NCBI GenBank assembly: GCA_937916135.1
Contig: CALFTQ010000014.1
Span: forward strand, 1-14,410
Reading direction: 5' to 3'
Source: an uncultured Verrucomicrobiales bacterium
GTDB taxonomy: Bacteria > Verrucomicrobiota > Verrucomicrobiia > Verrucomicrobiales > Akkermansiaceae
DNA: 14,410 nt
Positions 13,101 through 14,410 of the stretch are shown piece after piece; within the stretch, counting starts at the first letter, position 1; every line of letters begins with the position of its first letter. The notes under the pieces are model-generated. The model was not told where the DNA came from and searched no databases. It worked only from the letters and a program-made list of their open reading frames with translations. Both the position numbers and the translations under genes were made by a program.

Positions 13101-13475
13101 ACCGAACTGGAACTGGTGACCGTATCTGATGCTGTTATCACCAGTTGGGTGGGCGCCGGCGATGCGTTGGACTACTACCGCTTCGAAGTCACCCAGGCTG
13201 GCACGCTGAGCCTCAGCCTGAGCGAACTGGAGAAGAATGCCACCCTGCGCCTCTACCATGCTACGGATGGGGGGAACAAGCAGCTGGTGAATAACACAGT
13301 GCGCGCCAGTCGCGGATTGGATACCGAGCTCGACCTCGCTACCGGTACCTACTTCCTTGAAATCTCCTCGTACGACAACGGTGCCGGTCGCTACAACTCG
13401 ACCTATGCCCTGGAACTGGAGAAGGAAGAGGACGGTGCCGTCAAGCGCTACGTGATTGCCGGATCCGGACTCTGA
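3..13475 (+). CDS. Giant mosaic extracellular adhesin-like protein with an embedded IdeS-type cysteine peptidase (5' partial)
   Basis: The reading frame is open from the first full codon (nt 3) to TGA at 13473-13475. The GTG at nt 30 is not a credible start: the codons before it (HALTVSGTL) align with HALSVYGSL in the internal repeat at nt 561-587, so the gene begins upstream of the window and any signal peptide is unseen. Domain order: beta-helix-like region, Ig-like x2, CARDB x2, Calx-beta x4, CARDB, NEW3/SpaA-like modules, Gly linker, helical segment, conserved core, Ig-like x6, FG-GAP x5, FnIII x2, C66-type peptidase, PPC x3. I know of no single family covering the full length; similar giant mosaics are known in Lentisphaerae, Verrucomicrobia and Planctomycetes. 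The role is inferred as a secreted or surface-bound adhesin carrying a protease. The C-terminus ends RYVIAGSGL, with no PEP-CTERM, LPXTG or autotransporter barrel, so anchoring is unexplained. A hairpin terminator follows 23 nt after the stop. Confidence 0.93.
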   Translation, partial: HALTVSGTLVAEYEEEAIAIAGTGDSAELLIRDNGQVQLQNASVEGVSNIRVHQQSTLVMTGGKLDSRGVIDIHTGASVTLNGVTVNDVICLYNAGSVNGHDNIFTGTELYRLSGGFVGSTANLLNSIGSAAEGAYISVYNLGTCTLAADTEGKLSGGYRSYSNVEVQSGATVTLEEGVCLTMQDNHALSVYGSLVAEFEEEDIAIAGTGASAELLIRDNGQVQLQNASVEGVSNIRVHQQSTLVMTGGKLDSRGVIDIHTGATVTLTGVTVKDMIQAHGTLTLQDCRIDANEVLVYEGGASTIQNTSGIGKLTVYVSSAAQVITGNDFSGTTVELLDLEAGEVIDLSGNYWGTADINEIIAKISGYNAEQVVLNDWLVGMPEDDFEAMKLVGDTLASAGTRSMTVRFTHELEESSIAGNVYLENLMGDRVEITSWSQQNGDLTLNFDALPADGLYYVVLGAGLTNVYGKSLTVKEGNADCRFEFSADIVAESVESIRLPQSDAPGYFDIMLSGEVDGSTLRAADIRLLTPGGEEVSITRAEMHTTRIIRVYVASLPEAGEYALTLPSSLTDAAGNCLVQAGSAVNFTVESTDPAIVPASQVYSGLTNGSVEVRFSVSNAGNLAVENGKVEIWLTANGVVSADSVLLDIATVESLAAGGSLDLTRTLLLSDVPGLAEGSYQLVATVQDAAELTVLTADNTGGIGSLAVSYPPAADIKIALGGGISALSPGQSLDVIYTLSNIGTVDAASIGTVRIGLIPAGGSVADMVLVGEWDMSDSALFVGGSETFALSCAVPGDIRLGGDVQLVAVLESAVYEQPGTTENNVAVSSVIQLEKCLSIATSVASITEGSSTRVAYTITRTGDCSKSLVVNLSSEQAARLGLPQTVTISAGQSSARVQARVVNDKDYTGNVDAAISVSAAGYTGASTKLTIVDDEKPSITIALEPVEVTEGADAVVRGTVSINTICTVDTIVKLGSNFSNQIKTPSSVTIKAGESSVSFEAAVVDDNTAEIDKNVQITGAANGFNSGSATVKVVDNDLPEVELMLSREIVSESDGYYALTATLVRRGGSNEAITVKLQDVDGIGLILPSSVPMGAGVQSVKFTIGVVDDALANGERTGRIRGSIIIDDCGCDASSSTDGGTLETTLTVQDNDSPALTVKLSKSVLREGGAEVATLTVTSNYVSDVDVVVSLTDGGVLNLPATITIPAGSTSASCEVSAKADGVSDGTQYTTIMATADGFISGRGYMQVTDMDMPDLVVDSITLDGAAIAGLQSQVSVVIRNQGYVATESPTAVEIRLSDGTVLGTVSVPAGLAAGTATTLTTEVTLPHLSGQYMLVAEVDESRLVAELEEDNNIRTSELLTIDSGYAVTAEIAQDVLYATGTSIIISGTLMSKVAGLDVANQTVTLYIYRNGAPMKALTAVTNEEGVYSAEFTIPSGLAGEYSVQAGVLSDMSETLDSVAVAGLKLNSNASSQQWLIEKGLTREGSLSITNNGAVDLHNVRLLIDELPGNVEFNVDTVIPILAAGQTAEFRYTITGTELNVGSLYSSVKLRVQSDEGTNMAVQGYSYVINPVADIEVSTRNIELTVNNEVTRYVELVVRNTGAGDTGRITVSVPGQEWLSLYSGGSIGNLASGESATVVLKLDATEETLLNAPYSGSIAINSENGGSERVYYDVTFVASDKCSLDVTAIDIHSLQLTTTNYLNGARVRLYNAYTHECVATGYTGPDGRLNLDGIESGEYYMYIDAADCERYRTNLSLSPGENRKVNAYIETATLEYTFTVTPSEIEDKYEISQTVDFTTNVPTPVLVFDRSSIDIPELQVGSSVYVNFTVSNYGLIAATRYELVLPDYENLTFEILNPVTSIGAQSSHEFWIKVTALSQEDMEKSGVLADTVDGFISLISDVVQWFFGCDDEPESSSIPIRIGRTSSGGGGGGGFGGGGFGGGGYGGGGYGGGGGGGYGGVPSIGGGSGGKIDSTSKTPVKYVAEEESCNNCVEAIFDIIRKPLVKAVKDVEDFIVDDIWNGSIEYLTGYTDLHLKVHVGLTPDLDRLKPYLGKIAKFMKVATKALALVDVLEQVNNAILACLDDDSLWGAGWLLRKVASEINEIITGTKTFVNGVLALLGGDLTKEAMESIIGILEECINNGDVSQCAQKMADGLGSVYDMIAEMGKMKTGSSSSASGGGGGGGRSLVSGNAEIGFAISDEQLAELLAHPAAAMLGEAAIIAHVEKWNRTVAYRELGIYYLADVPEGESTEFFSQDENDALVDSLLAMEDTMLASGFSDIDEYLQHQFDEVIAELENAAGDVCVNVQLSFSQTAAMTREAFDGLFTLTNPDAEVAMEDIVFRVYVTDKNGVDVSEHFRITYYDLIGLDSIDGGTLCGGSKGEVSIQFLPDKTIAQNGSEDYNFHATLAYTDPDGGETVEVNLVPVTLAVNPSPNLQMHYFLSEDVYADDPYTAAIEVSQKAEIGLLVNNTGMGTAKNFTLTDFHPEFVSNEQGLALELAMLGSSLNGGALQSSGTTLNFGNLEGGSTTSAIWYFQTNMHGYFENYEASFTRIDSLGNKAYMTNDTDVSLIESVTTHMLTRSLNADGDGKTDFLVNDKEDMDKMADGLYFGDGSYAEVNGVTGAHSITGTLGMGNNTITLTMYVEEGWNYFRINDPGAGNYRIEGISVGGVELDASMFWQTDRVFAVDGSASYVPRLHWVTEFEEAGYVDFTVIYSSVDEKAPEVKSITGVADMATVRESVDSLVVTFDEAVNKSTFGLENISLKLQSDYVDLAGLTWEWVDDKTLRLTNLAWFTQNEGMYVLQVRNGNVEDVYGNAGEGAGAQVAWTHVSERVAVEYVEGYTDRRLNASVNELAVTFTEPVAIFTAEAIGVVYRALDGTVSSVEDLSGLTIKRIDNEGKIYLISGLTSVQNCGDGYYALTVDSSKITDASGKTGTGTLPVEWALHQTPPSVVESRFVAAEQIVQEIDTIILRFSHAVGTVDISSLVLTCNGEVYTSESLRCSIDANDPTLVTVKGISKAVPVGKAAAMPDGEWQLSLDMSGVEDIYGNVGVGSYTTDWEVDTIAPAELGDIALNGKDSLIVADNTVTVGAALPEIGLRVSIYDKAVTGSGNGTLLWSGVVEGELLSQTVTLLNGGTRVLTIVTEDASGNSTTNTYNVLVDMVALTVETDLAAKYKEQPDSVTLTFNAAIAELPLSALSLVVNGTAVSLDGATVSKVSDTEWKLSGLSALCDTVGSYTFGVDLSQLTKSASGLAGQGSYTQSYAYDPITEVRITSCELSSEVELVTGLRMAFNADINYAALQAAGLLGAAMRLVNQEDGSVVELDAAGFAYADKVLCWSGELSLPGGHYAVVVDTALLKAANGSPLVGNAGTADTAIVDYRGDALLLGAAGTSYSAPYAVDWNGDGHADLLVGEKVGSAGKVRLYLNNGSGGFANFSYLQSNGADLSVSASGCQGIVVALQDITGDGVADLVAGLSNGEVQYFTGLEGGSFGSASTLVEVSVAGSRAYPVFADWNADGVADLVLGTGSGTLMVGLGSKEAATGALSFATPTLVAGIEVPGRAAPVFTDVNADGREDLILGAGDGSLTLYYGTEGGFSRVGSWQLEGISWERSRVTVADLNADGRTDLIVGGSTGDIYVVYGAAPANRWSQQVEIEAGMAITATGVAVNAAEVTLSWTTVNTTAETRYVVEVADNEDFANATVYNGLERTILTLDSHAEGVYFWRVRIEGVDKPAVSGSRYTVDTIAPGAPDSLASSSVGNTAVLTWASQTDASGVKYEVRCSATEDFSSATVITTTEPRLNVSGLPVGEWYWQVRAVDGAGNAGVWSTAAESFHIDEVETPESTTARYWAQGLVTSGEQLVSGYWDADKTGTGDTQLCWAAADANMLAWWQKQYGVADFSSGDVPESADDIFSVFKQNWANVSGREEYGLTWWVSGVSENGSYGSFYTEHFTGQAGQGAYYAPHYDAAATSALVKEVSLTGVSAAQIARDWADVYADGGIISLGVYSSLSGSSLVGGHALTVWGFATDAAGRLSSITVTDSDDKVDSAVTLSLAYNVTKGYYQIAQSGSNLNGRLLGDYTSLGAFDKQDDANNSVAGAENIAMSEPENGFSASTSSYYNWVGTGDELDFYEFTAPGEGIYRVNVNTRNLESALLLSVGTLDAEGRFVTTKSTQITPDSPIGSVGGLRLDDGTQQYVRVSSVDGQATSYELIVNGDIDEASPITDNNTKRKATKLVNTIYDDACVASWVGSGDALDIYYFELDEACNFSLNLDGLDKNAKVKLYHDKGDGSYGSIISTSVRANCGLQFADSLGEGTYYLEIASYDKGAGRYNTAYTLELEKEIDGISTRLSLESDSPLTDNNTMDTATELELVTVSDAVITSWVGAGDALDYYRFEVTQAGTLSLSLSELEKNATLRLYHATDGGNKQLVNNTVRASRGLDTELDLATGTYFLEISSYDNGAGRYNSTYALELEKEEDGAVKRYVIAGSGL
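559..825 (+). repeat. Internal direct repeat, copy 2
   Basis: Second copy of the unit at nt 1-267, encoding HALSVYGSL through GVTVKD. The sequences after the two copies (nt 268-558 and nt 826 onward) are not similar, so the duplicated part is about 270 nt embedded in a 558-nt spacing rather than a clean tandem array of 558-nt units. Confidence 0.95.
1173..1778 (+). other. Two Ig-like (Big_5/SwmB-like) domains
   Basis: Residues about 382-475 and 479-583 each show the pattern of bacterial Ig-like domains: an opening strand (MTVRFTHELEESS; FDIMLSGEVDGSTL), a central Leu/Val strand, and a closing motif of the type LPSSLTDAAGNCL or AGLTNVYGKSL. This closing D/N-x-x-G-N/K turn is characteristic of Big_5-type repeats. 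They probably act as spacer modules between the beta-helix and the CARDB domains. Confidence 0.55.
1779..2507 (+). other. Two CARDB-like domains
   Basis: Residues 584-702 and 706-826. Both show the CARDB signature: an N-terminal strand leading to FSVSNAGNLAVENGKVEIWL or YTLSNIGTVDAASIGTVRIGL, then a LAAGGSLDL/VGGSETFAL turn, a Y/VQLVA(T/V) strand, and a closing acidic/Asn stretch (TADNTGG; QPGTTENNVA). The N-x-G turn and terminal ENN are family hallmarks. CARDB domains are Ig-fold adhesion or spacer modules in exported proteins. Confidence 0.7.
2508..3755 (+). other. Four tandem Calx-beta-like domains
   Basis: Residues about 827-926, 927-1028, 1029-1143 and 1144-1243. Each opens with a strand followed by a TEG/SES/REGG motif (SITEGSSTRV, EVTEGADAVV, IVSESDGYYAL, VLREGGAEVA) and contains a P-x-T/S-V-x-I/M-x-A-G turn (for example TISAGQSSARV). 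The domains meet at acidic linkers VDDEKP, VDNDLP, QDNDSP and TDMDMP. These are the standard Calx-beta features, and the acidic linkers are likely Ca2+ sites. The third copy is longer by a C-G-C-containing insert (Cys1120 and Cys1122, nt 3387-3395). Confidence 0.8.
3762..4085 (+). other. Third CARDB-like domain
   Basis: Residues 1245-1353 begin PDLVVDSITL, contain VVIRNQGYVATESPTAVEI, and end with YMLVAEVDESRLVAELEEDNN. This is the clearest CARDB module in the protein, because the start PDLVV, the central N-x-G turn and the terminal EDNN are all present. It marks the junction between the GC-rich first part of the gene and a lower-GC middle part. Confidence 0.85.
4095..5783 (+). other. Middle region: Ig/NEW3-like and SpaA-like beta modules
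   Basis: Residues about 1356-1918. A first module (TGTSIIISGTLM to AGEYSVQAGVLS) looks like a bacterial Ig-like domain with a growth turn NEEGVYSAEFTIP. Two further modules carry the CARDB/NEW3 type signature, LSITNNGAVDLHNVRLLI and VELVVRNTGAGDTGRITVSV. Nt 5115-5312 (residues 1696-1761) resemble a SpaA/carboxypeptidase-regulatory-like domain: GARVRLYNAY, then TGYTGPDGRLNLDGIESGEY. A last module (PTPVLVFDRSSIDIPELQ) ends at the Gly linker. Hand counts of individual 60-nt lines give about 38-53% GC here, against 62-67% for counted lines in the flanks. Confidence 0.5.
5784..5912 (+). repeat. Glycine-rich linker encoded by GGC/GGT repeats
   Basis: Residues 1919-1961 are almost all glycine, broken only by F, F, Y, Y, Y and a V-P-S-I-S patch. 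At the DNA level this is a run of GGC and GGT codons with TTC/TAC interruptions. It separates the beta-rich N-terminal half from a helical segment and is probably flexible. Triplet slippage would change its length without shifting frame. The very high local GC contrasts with the AT-richer sequence on both sides. Confidence 0.9.
5913..6905 (+). other. Alpha-helical segment with CxxC and a second Gly run
   Basis: Residues about 1962-2293 have none of the beta texture of the rest of the protein. They are rich in A, L, E, K, I and D in helix-compatible spacing (KIAKFMKVATKALALVDVLE; EAMESIIGILEECINN; IDEYLQHQFDEVIAELENA). A C-N-N-C motif lies at Cys1980/Cys1983 (nt 5967-5978). A seven-glycine run at residues 2170-2176 (nt 6537-6557), preceded by SSSSAS, splits the segment in two. 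There is no hydrophobic stretch long enough for a convincing membrane helix. No function is recognised. Confidence 0.6.
6906..7865 (+). other. Conserved 'giant-protein core' region with a Ca-binding-like DxDxD loop
   Basis: Residues about 2293-2613. The order of motifs (AAMTREAFDGLFTLTN, DKNGVDVSEHF, LIGLDSIDGGTLCGGSKGE, NPSPNLQMHYFLSEDVYADD, LLVNNTGMGTAKNF, LNFGNLEGG, YFENYEASFTRID, SLIESVTTHML, DGDGKTDFLVND, LYFGDGSYAEVNG) matches a block I recall from very large bacterial surface proteins. There it usually reads like DVYSDDPFTP, QNQGYGTARNF and SLIESVEIHEL. I cannot give it an accession. DGDGKTDF at residues 2577-2584 (nt 7758-7781) resembles an EF-hand/dockerin-type loop. Confidence 0.55.
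8166..10136 (+). other. About six tandem Ig-like repeats
   Basis: Repeat starts are near residues 2713, 2825, 2940, 3056, 3154 and 3258, a period of about 95-120 residues. Most share an opening V-x-x-L-x-V-T/R-F-x-x-A/P-V strand (SLVVTFDEAVNKST, ELAVTFTEPVAIFT, TIILRFSHAVGTVD, SVTLTFNAAIAELP, GLRMAFNADINYAA) and a closing VEDVYGNAG or TDASGKTG type turn, as in Big_5/SwmB-like domains. The fourth (APAELGDIALN to VTEDASGNSTTNTY) resembles the Big_6/adhesin Ig type. Likely a stalk that spaces the C-terminal functional modules from the rest. Confidence 0.65.
10137..10931 (+). other. FG-GAP/VCBS beta-propeller with five Ca-binding motifs
   Basis: Five regularly spaced D-x-[DNT]-x-D-G-x-x-D-L-[LIV]-x-G motifs are seen: DWNGDGHADLLVG (residue 3392, nt 10203), DITGDGVADLVAG (3453, nt 10386), DWNADGVADLVLG (3504, nt 10539), DVNADGREDLILG (3559, nt 10704) and DLNADGRTDLIVG (3609, nt 10854). 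Spacing of 50-61 residues fits propeller blades of the FG-GAP/VCBS family, as in integrin alpha heads, with one Ca2+ per loop. Such propellers usually bind protein or glycan ligands, so a targeting role for the nearby peptidase is possible (inference). Confidence 0.92.
10974..11510 (+). other. Two fibronectin type III domains
   Basis: Residues 3649-3735 and 3737-3827. Both have the FnIII pattern: a Trp in strand B (VTLSWTTVN; AVLTWASQTD), a Tyr in strand C (TRYVVEVADNEDF; VKYEVRCSATEDF), a Leu before the closing strands (LTLDSHAEGVYFWRVR; LNVSGLPVGEWYWQVRAVD), and the joining linker VDTIAPGAPDSL. They sit between the propeller and the peptidase domain and probably position the latter. Confidence 0.85.
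11535..12260 (+). other. IdeS/Mac-1-type (MEROPS C66) cysteine peptidase domain
   Basis: Residues about 3836-4078. Visible active-site elements: Lys3860 (nt 11607) in WDADKTGTGD, Cys3869 (nt 11634) in LCWAAADANMLAWW, His4009 (nt 12054) in GGHALTVWG, and Asp4031/Asp4033 (nt 12120, 12126) in VTDSDD. From memory of Streptococcus pyogenes IdeS, these correspond to Lys84, Cys94, His262, Asp284 and Asp286. The His-to-Asp spacings (22 and 24) are identical, and NMLxWW, LWG/VWG and VTDSD are shared. Lys to Cys is 9 here against 10, and Cys to His is 140 against 168, so the core is shorter. The expected activity is a secreted papain-like endopeptidase. IdeS cuts the IgG hinge, but the substrate here is unknown. 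Confidence is high for the fold and active site, low for the substrate. Confidence 0.88.
12261..13472 (+). other. Three PPC (pre-peptidase C-terminal) domains
   Basis: Residues about 4080-4208, 4211-4343 and 4346-4478. Each starts with a D-x-N-x-x-x-x-A motif (DDANNSVAGAENI, TDNNTKRKATKL, TDNNTMDTATEL), then WVG(T/S/A)GD-LD-Y-F and, late, a YYLEI/YFLEI or YVRVSS strand. This is the PPC pattern found C-terminal to secreted bacterial peptidases. Copies 2 and 3 are tandem duplicates 405 nt (135 codons) apart, sharing NNT, SWVG, GDALD and YDxGAGRYN. Copy 1 is more divergent. After copy 3 the protein ends within about ten residues, with no sorting signal. Confidence 0.82.
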
Positions 13476-13498
13476 TTCCCTTTTGTAACGAAAACTCA

Positions 13499-13538
13499 AC
13501 CACCGGCTGCGAATTAATGTTGCAGCCGGTGGTATTTT
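13499..13538 (+). terminator. Rho-independent terminator of the giant gene
   Basis: A perfect 12-bp stem joins nt 13499-13510 (ACCACCGGCTGC) and nt 13522-13533 (GCAGCCGGTGGT) around an 11-nt loop, followed by A then TTTT at 13535-13538. It starts 23 nt after the TGA stop. The U tract is short. An AAAA run at 13491-13494 just before the stem could give weak termination on the other strand too. Confidence 0.85.
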
Positions 13539-13589
13539 GGTGTACTGACTGAATTTTAGGTAAAAAAGTCGGAAAATGAAAATATGCGC

Positions 13590-13617
13590 TTGCCAGCGGG
13601 GGATTTATGACTATAAC
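13590..13617 (+). promoter_or_regulatory. Sigma-70-like promoter for the malic enzyme fragment
   Basis: TTGCCA at nt 13590-13595 and TATAAC at nt 13612-13617, 16 nt apart, each match five of six consensus bases. Predicted transcription starts near nt 13624, only about 18 nt before the ATG at 13642. That argues against translation from the earlier in-frame ATG at 13576. Confidence 0.55.
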
Positions 13618-13624
13618 ACCAGCT

Positions 13625-13640
13625 CGCTCACAATTGAGCG
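13625..13640. promoter_or_regulatory. Palindrome at the expected transcription start (operator or leader hairpin)
   Basis: CGCTCACAATTGAGCG is a perfect 6-bp inverted repeat around CAAT, one base before the start codon at 13642 and directly downstream of the predicted -10 box. It could be a repressor site at +1 or a small hairpin in a very short leader. No good ribosome-binding site is visible, and the hairpin occupies its place. The regulator is unknown. Confidence 0.3.
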
Positions 13641-13641
13641 T

Positions 13642-14175
13642 ATGAGTAATAACTTAGCTGAAAGAGCTCTGCAATATCACGAGCAGCCGCGTCCCGGCAA
13701 ACTGGAAGTGCTGCCGTACAAATCCTGTTTCACCATTGATGACCTGACCCTGGCACATTCTCCCGGCGTGGCCGTGCCCTGCCTGGAAATTGCCAACGAT
13801 ACCTCTGTGACCGGTCTCTACACCAACCGTGGTAATCTGGTGGGAGTTATCAGTAACGGCACCGCCGTGCTCGGTCTGGGCAATATCGGCGCCCACGCTT
13901 CCAAGCCGGTGATGGAAGGTAAAGGCCTTCTCTTTAAGATTTATGCCGACGTAGATGTCTTCGATATCGAGCTTGATATCAAGAAACCCGAAACGCTCAT
14001 CGAGGTCATCAAGACCATGGAGCCCACCTTCGGCGCCATCAACCTGGAGGATATCAAGGCCCCTGAGTGCTTTGTGGTGGAGCAGCGCCTGCGCGAGGAA
14101 ATGAACATCCCCGAGCCGACGACGAGCACCCTCAGCCTGCTGGCGGCCCTCGCCGCCCGCCGCCGCAGAAAGTAA
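13642..14175 (+). CDS. maeB: Truncated malic enzyme (MaeB-type N-terminus) fused in frame to a PEP-CTERM tail
   Basis: Residues 1-157 match the malic domain of NADP-type malic enzyme (malate to pyruvate, CO2 and NADPH, cytosolic): SPGVAVPCLEI, RGNLVGVISNGTAVLGLGNIG, KPVMEGKG, EPTFGAINLEDIKAPECF, ending EEMNIP. In remembered E. coli MaeB numbering (no gaps needed), Lys94, Glu136 and Asp137 are present and position 39, normally the catalytic Tyr, is His. Where the family continues VFHDDQHGT, carrying the metal ligand Asp162, this protein has a 20-residue tail starting EPTTSTLSLLAALA and ending RRRRK. The NAD(P)-binding and phosphotransacetylase-like domains of the roughly 760-residue enzyme are missing. 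The tail is a PEP-CTERM exosortase sorting signal, but no signal peptide precedes it. The start at 13642 (MSNNLAERALQYHE) fits the family and the promoter; an upstream ATG at 13576 would lie inside the promoter. Probably non-functional as an enzyme: a recombination product, pseudogene or assembly chimera. Confidence 0.85.
   Translation: MSNNLAERALQYHEQPRPGKLEVLPYKSCFTIDDLTLAHSPGVAVPCLEIANDTSVTGLYTNRGNLVGVISNGTAVLGLGNIGAHASKPVMEGKGLLFKIYADVDVFDIELDIKKPETLIEVIKTMEPTFGAINLEDIKAPECFVVEQRLREEMNIPEPTTSTLSLLAALAARRRRK
14113..14175 (+). other. PEP-CTERM sorting tail on the malic enzyme fragment
   Basis: It has the three parts of a PEP-CTERM signal: the Pro-Glu-Pro motif (the first Pro, codon 157, is shared with the malic enzyme NIP motif), a short hydrophobic segment STLSLLAALAA, and a terminal basic cluster RRRRK. 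In Akkermansia-like Verrucomicrobia such tails sit on exported proteins and are processed by exosortase. Here it is on a cytosolic enzyme fragment. Confidence 0.85.
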
Positions 14176-14198
14176 CAGAGGAGGGTATATATACTTCA

Positions 14199-14227
14199 GC
14201 CCCTGGTTTCATCCCGGAACCAGGGGC
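14199..14227 (+). terminator. Hairpin downstream of the PEP-CTERM tail
   Basis: Nt 14199-14208 (GCCCCTGGTT) pair perfectly with nt 14218-14227 (AACCAGGGGC). The stem extends inward by a T-G and a C-G pair, leaving a 5-nt loop. It begins 23 nt after the TAA stop. The following bases (GGAACTTTG) give a poor U tract, so it may be a weak terminator or an mRNA 3'-end stabiliser. Confidence 0.55.
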
Positions 14228-14244
14228 GGAACTTTGTCGGAGCA

Positions 14245-14260
14245 CGGGACTTCAGTCCCG
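14245..14260. repeat. Small inverted repeat CGGGAC-TTCA-GTCCCG
   Basis: A 6-bp perfect stem (7 bp if the inner T-A is counted) with a TTCA loop. It lies between two other hairpins in the same intergenic stretch and looks like a REP-type dispersed element. Dispersal elsewhere in the genome cannot be seen from this window. Confidence 0.4.
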
Positions 14261-14273
14261 AAAACCTCAATTT

Positions 14274-14306
14274 ATCGAGCTGTGCTCGATTCAAAAAAAT
14301 ATTTTT
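14274..14306 (+). terminator. Hairpin followed by an A/T palindrome (possible terminator)
   Basis: ATCGAGC at nt 14274-14280 pairs with GCTCGAT at 14284-14290 around TGT. An A/T palindrome, AAAAATATTTTT, follows at nt 14295-14306 and ends in a five-T run. The T run is too far from the stem for a classic terminator, but the two elements together could end transcription or mark a junction. Confidence 0.4.
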
Positions 14307-14410
14307 CCTCTCTAACTCGCACGAAATCGGGGCACTTAGGGCAGGGGAGTCGGGGTTTTGAAAACTTTTTCTCAAAAATACGCTTGACGTGAAACGCGCT
14401 TTGTGATAAG
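14307..14410 (+). promoter_or_regulatory. Intergenic right end with a possible promoter pointing out of the window
   Basis: No coding sequence is seen from 14176 to the end. Near the edge, TTGACG (nt 14384-14389) and TGTGATAAG (nt 14402-14410) could be a -35 box and an extended -10 (GATAAG, spacer 15 nt) for a gene or RNA beginning just beyond the window. The -10 match is modest. Confidence 0.3.

Noticed and set aside
13627..13637. Resemblance of the palindrome region to a lac operator half-site
   Set aside because: Only a half-site is similar and the symmetry is arranged differently; chance is likely and no LacI-type regulator is visible.
13576..13641. Upstream in-frame ATG extending the malic enzyme fragment by 22 residues
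   Set aside because: The extension has no family similarity and overlaps the predicted -35 and -10 boxes; the ATG at 13642 matches the usual MaeB start.
14113..14175. Frameshift as the explanation for the altered malic enzyme C-terminus
   Set aside because: No frame after nt 14112 gives the expected FHDDQHGT continuation, while the existing frame gives a full PEP-CTERM signal; this is a join of different sequences.
14177..14185. AGAGGAGGG resembling a strong ribosome-binding site
   Set aside because: No start codon lies at a suitable distance and a hairpin follows, so no gene is called.

Overview
The window reads as a piece of a Verrucomicrobiota genome, most likely a gut-associated Akkermansia-like lineage. 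The clue is a C-terminal PEP-CTERM tail of the type I associate with that group (PEPTTSTLSLLAALA followed by RRRRK, nt 14113-14175). Base composition varies strongly inside the main gene. The taxonomic call is moderate, and no rRNA or tRNA is present to confirm it.

Layout. (1) Nt 3-13475, plus strand: a single giant open reading frame, already open at the left edge, of at least 4,490 codons. It is a mosaic extracellular protein. Residue numbers given here count the GTG at nt 30 as 1; this is only a convenient zero, not the real start. In order it carries a beta-helix-like region with a near-identical internal duplication, two Ig-like domains, two CARDB-like domains, four Calx-beta-like domains, a third CARDB-like domain, a lower-GC stretch of NEW3/CARDB-like and SpaA-like modules, a glycine-only linker, a helical segment with a second glycine run, and a conserved 'giant-protein core'. 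These are followed by about six Ig-like repeats, a five-motif FG-GAP/VCBS propeller, two fibronectin type III domains, a papain-like cysteine peptidase domain of the IdeS/Mac-1 (C66) type, and three PPC domains. (2) Nt 13499-13538: a strong hairpin terminator. (3) Nt 13590-13640: a good sigma-70-like promoter with a short palindrome at the expected transcription start. (4) Nt 13642-14175: the first 157 residues of a MaeB-type malic enzyme, cut at the conserved NIP motif and joined in frame to a 20-residue PEP-CTERM tail. (5) Nt 14176-14410: no gene, three successive hairpins, an A/T palindrome, and a possible promoter at the right edge.

How it fits together. The giant protein looks like a secreted or surface adhesin whose effector is the IdeS-like peptidase near its C-terminus, flanked by propeller/FnIII modules (possible targeting) and PPC domains common on secreted peptidases. 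The Cys, Lys, His and Asp residues that make up the IdeS active site can all be placed, and the His-Asp spacings equal those of IdeS as I remember it. Whether it cleaves immunoglobulin is unknown. The malic enzyme/PEP-CTERM fusion is the other surprising item. It is either a real recombination product (probably a pseudogene) or a chimeric join in the assembly. The two genes are separated by a terminator and a new promoter, so they are not an operon.
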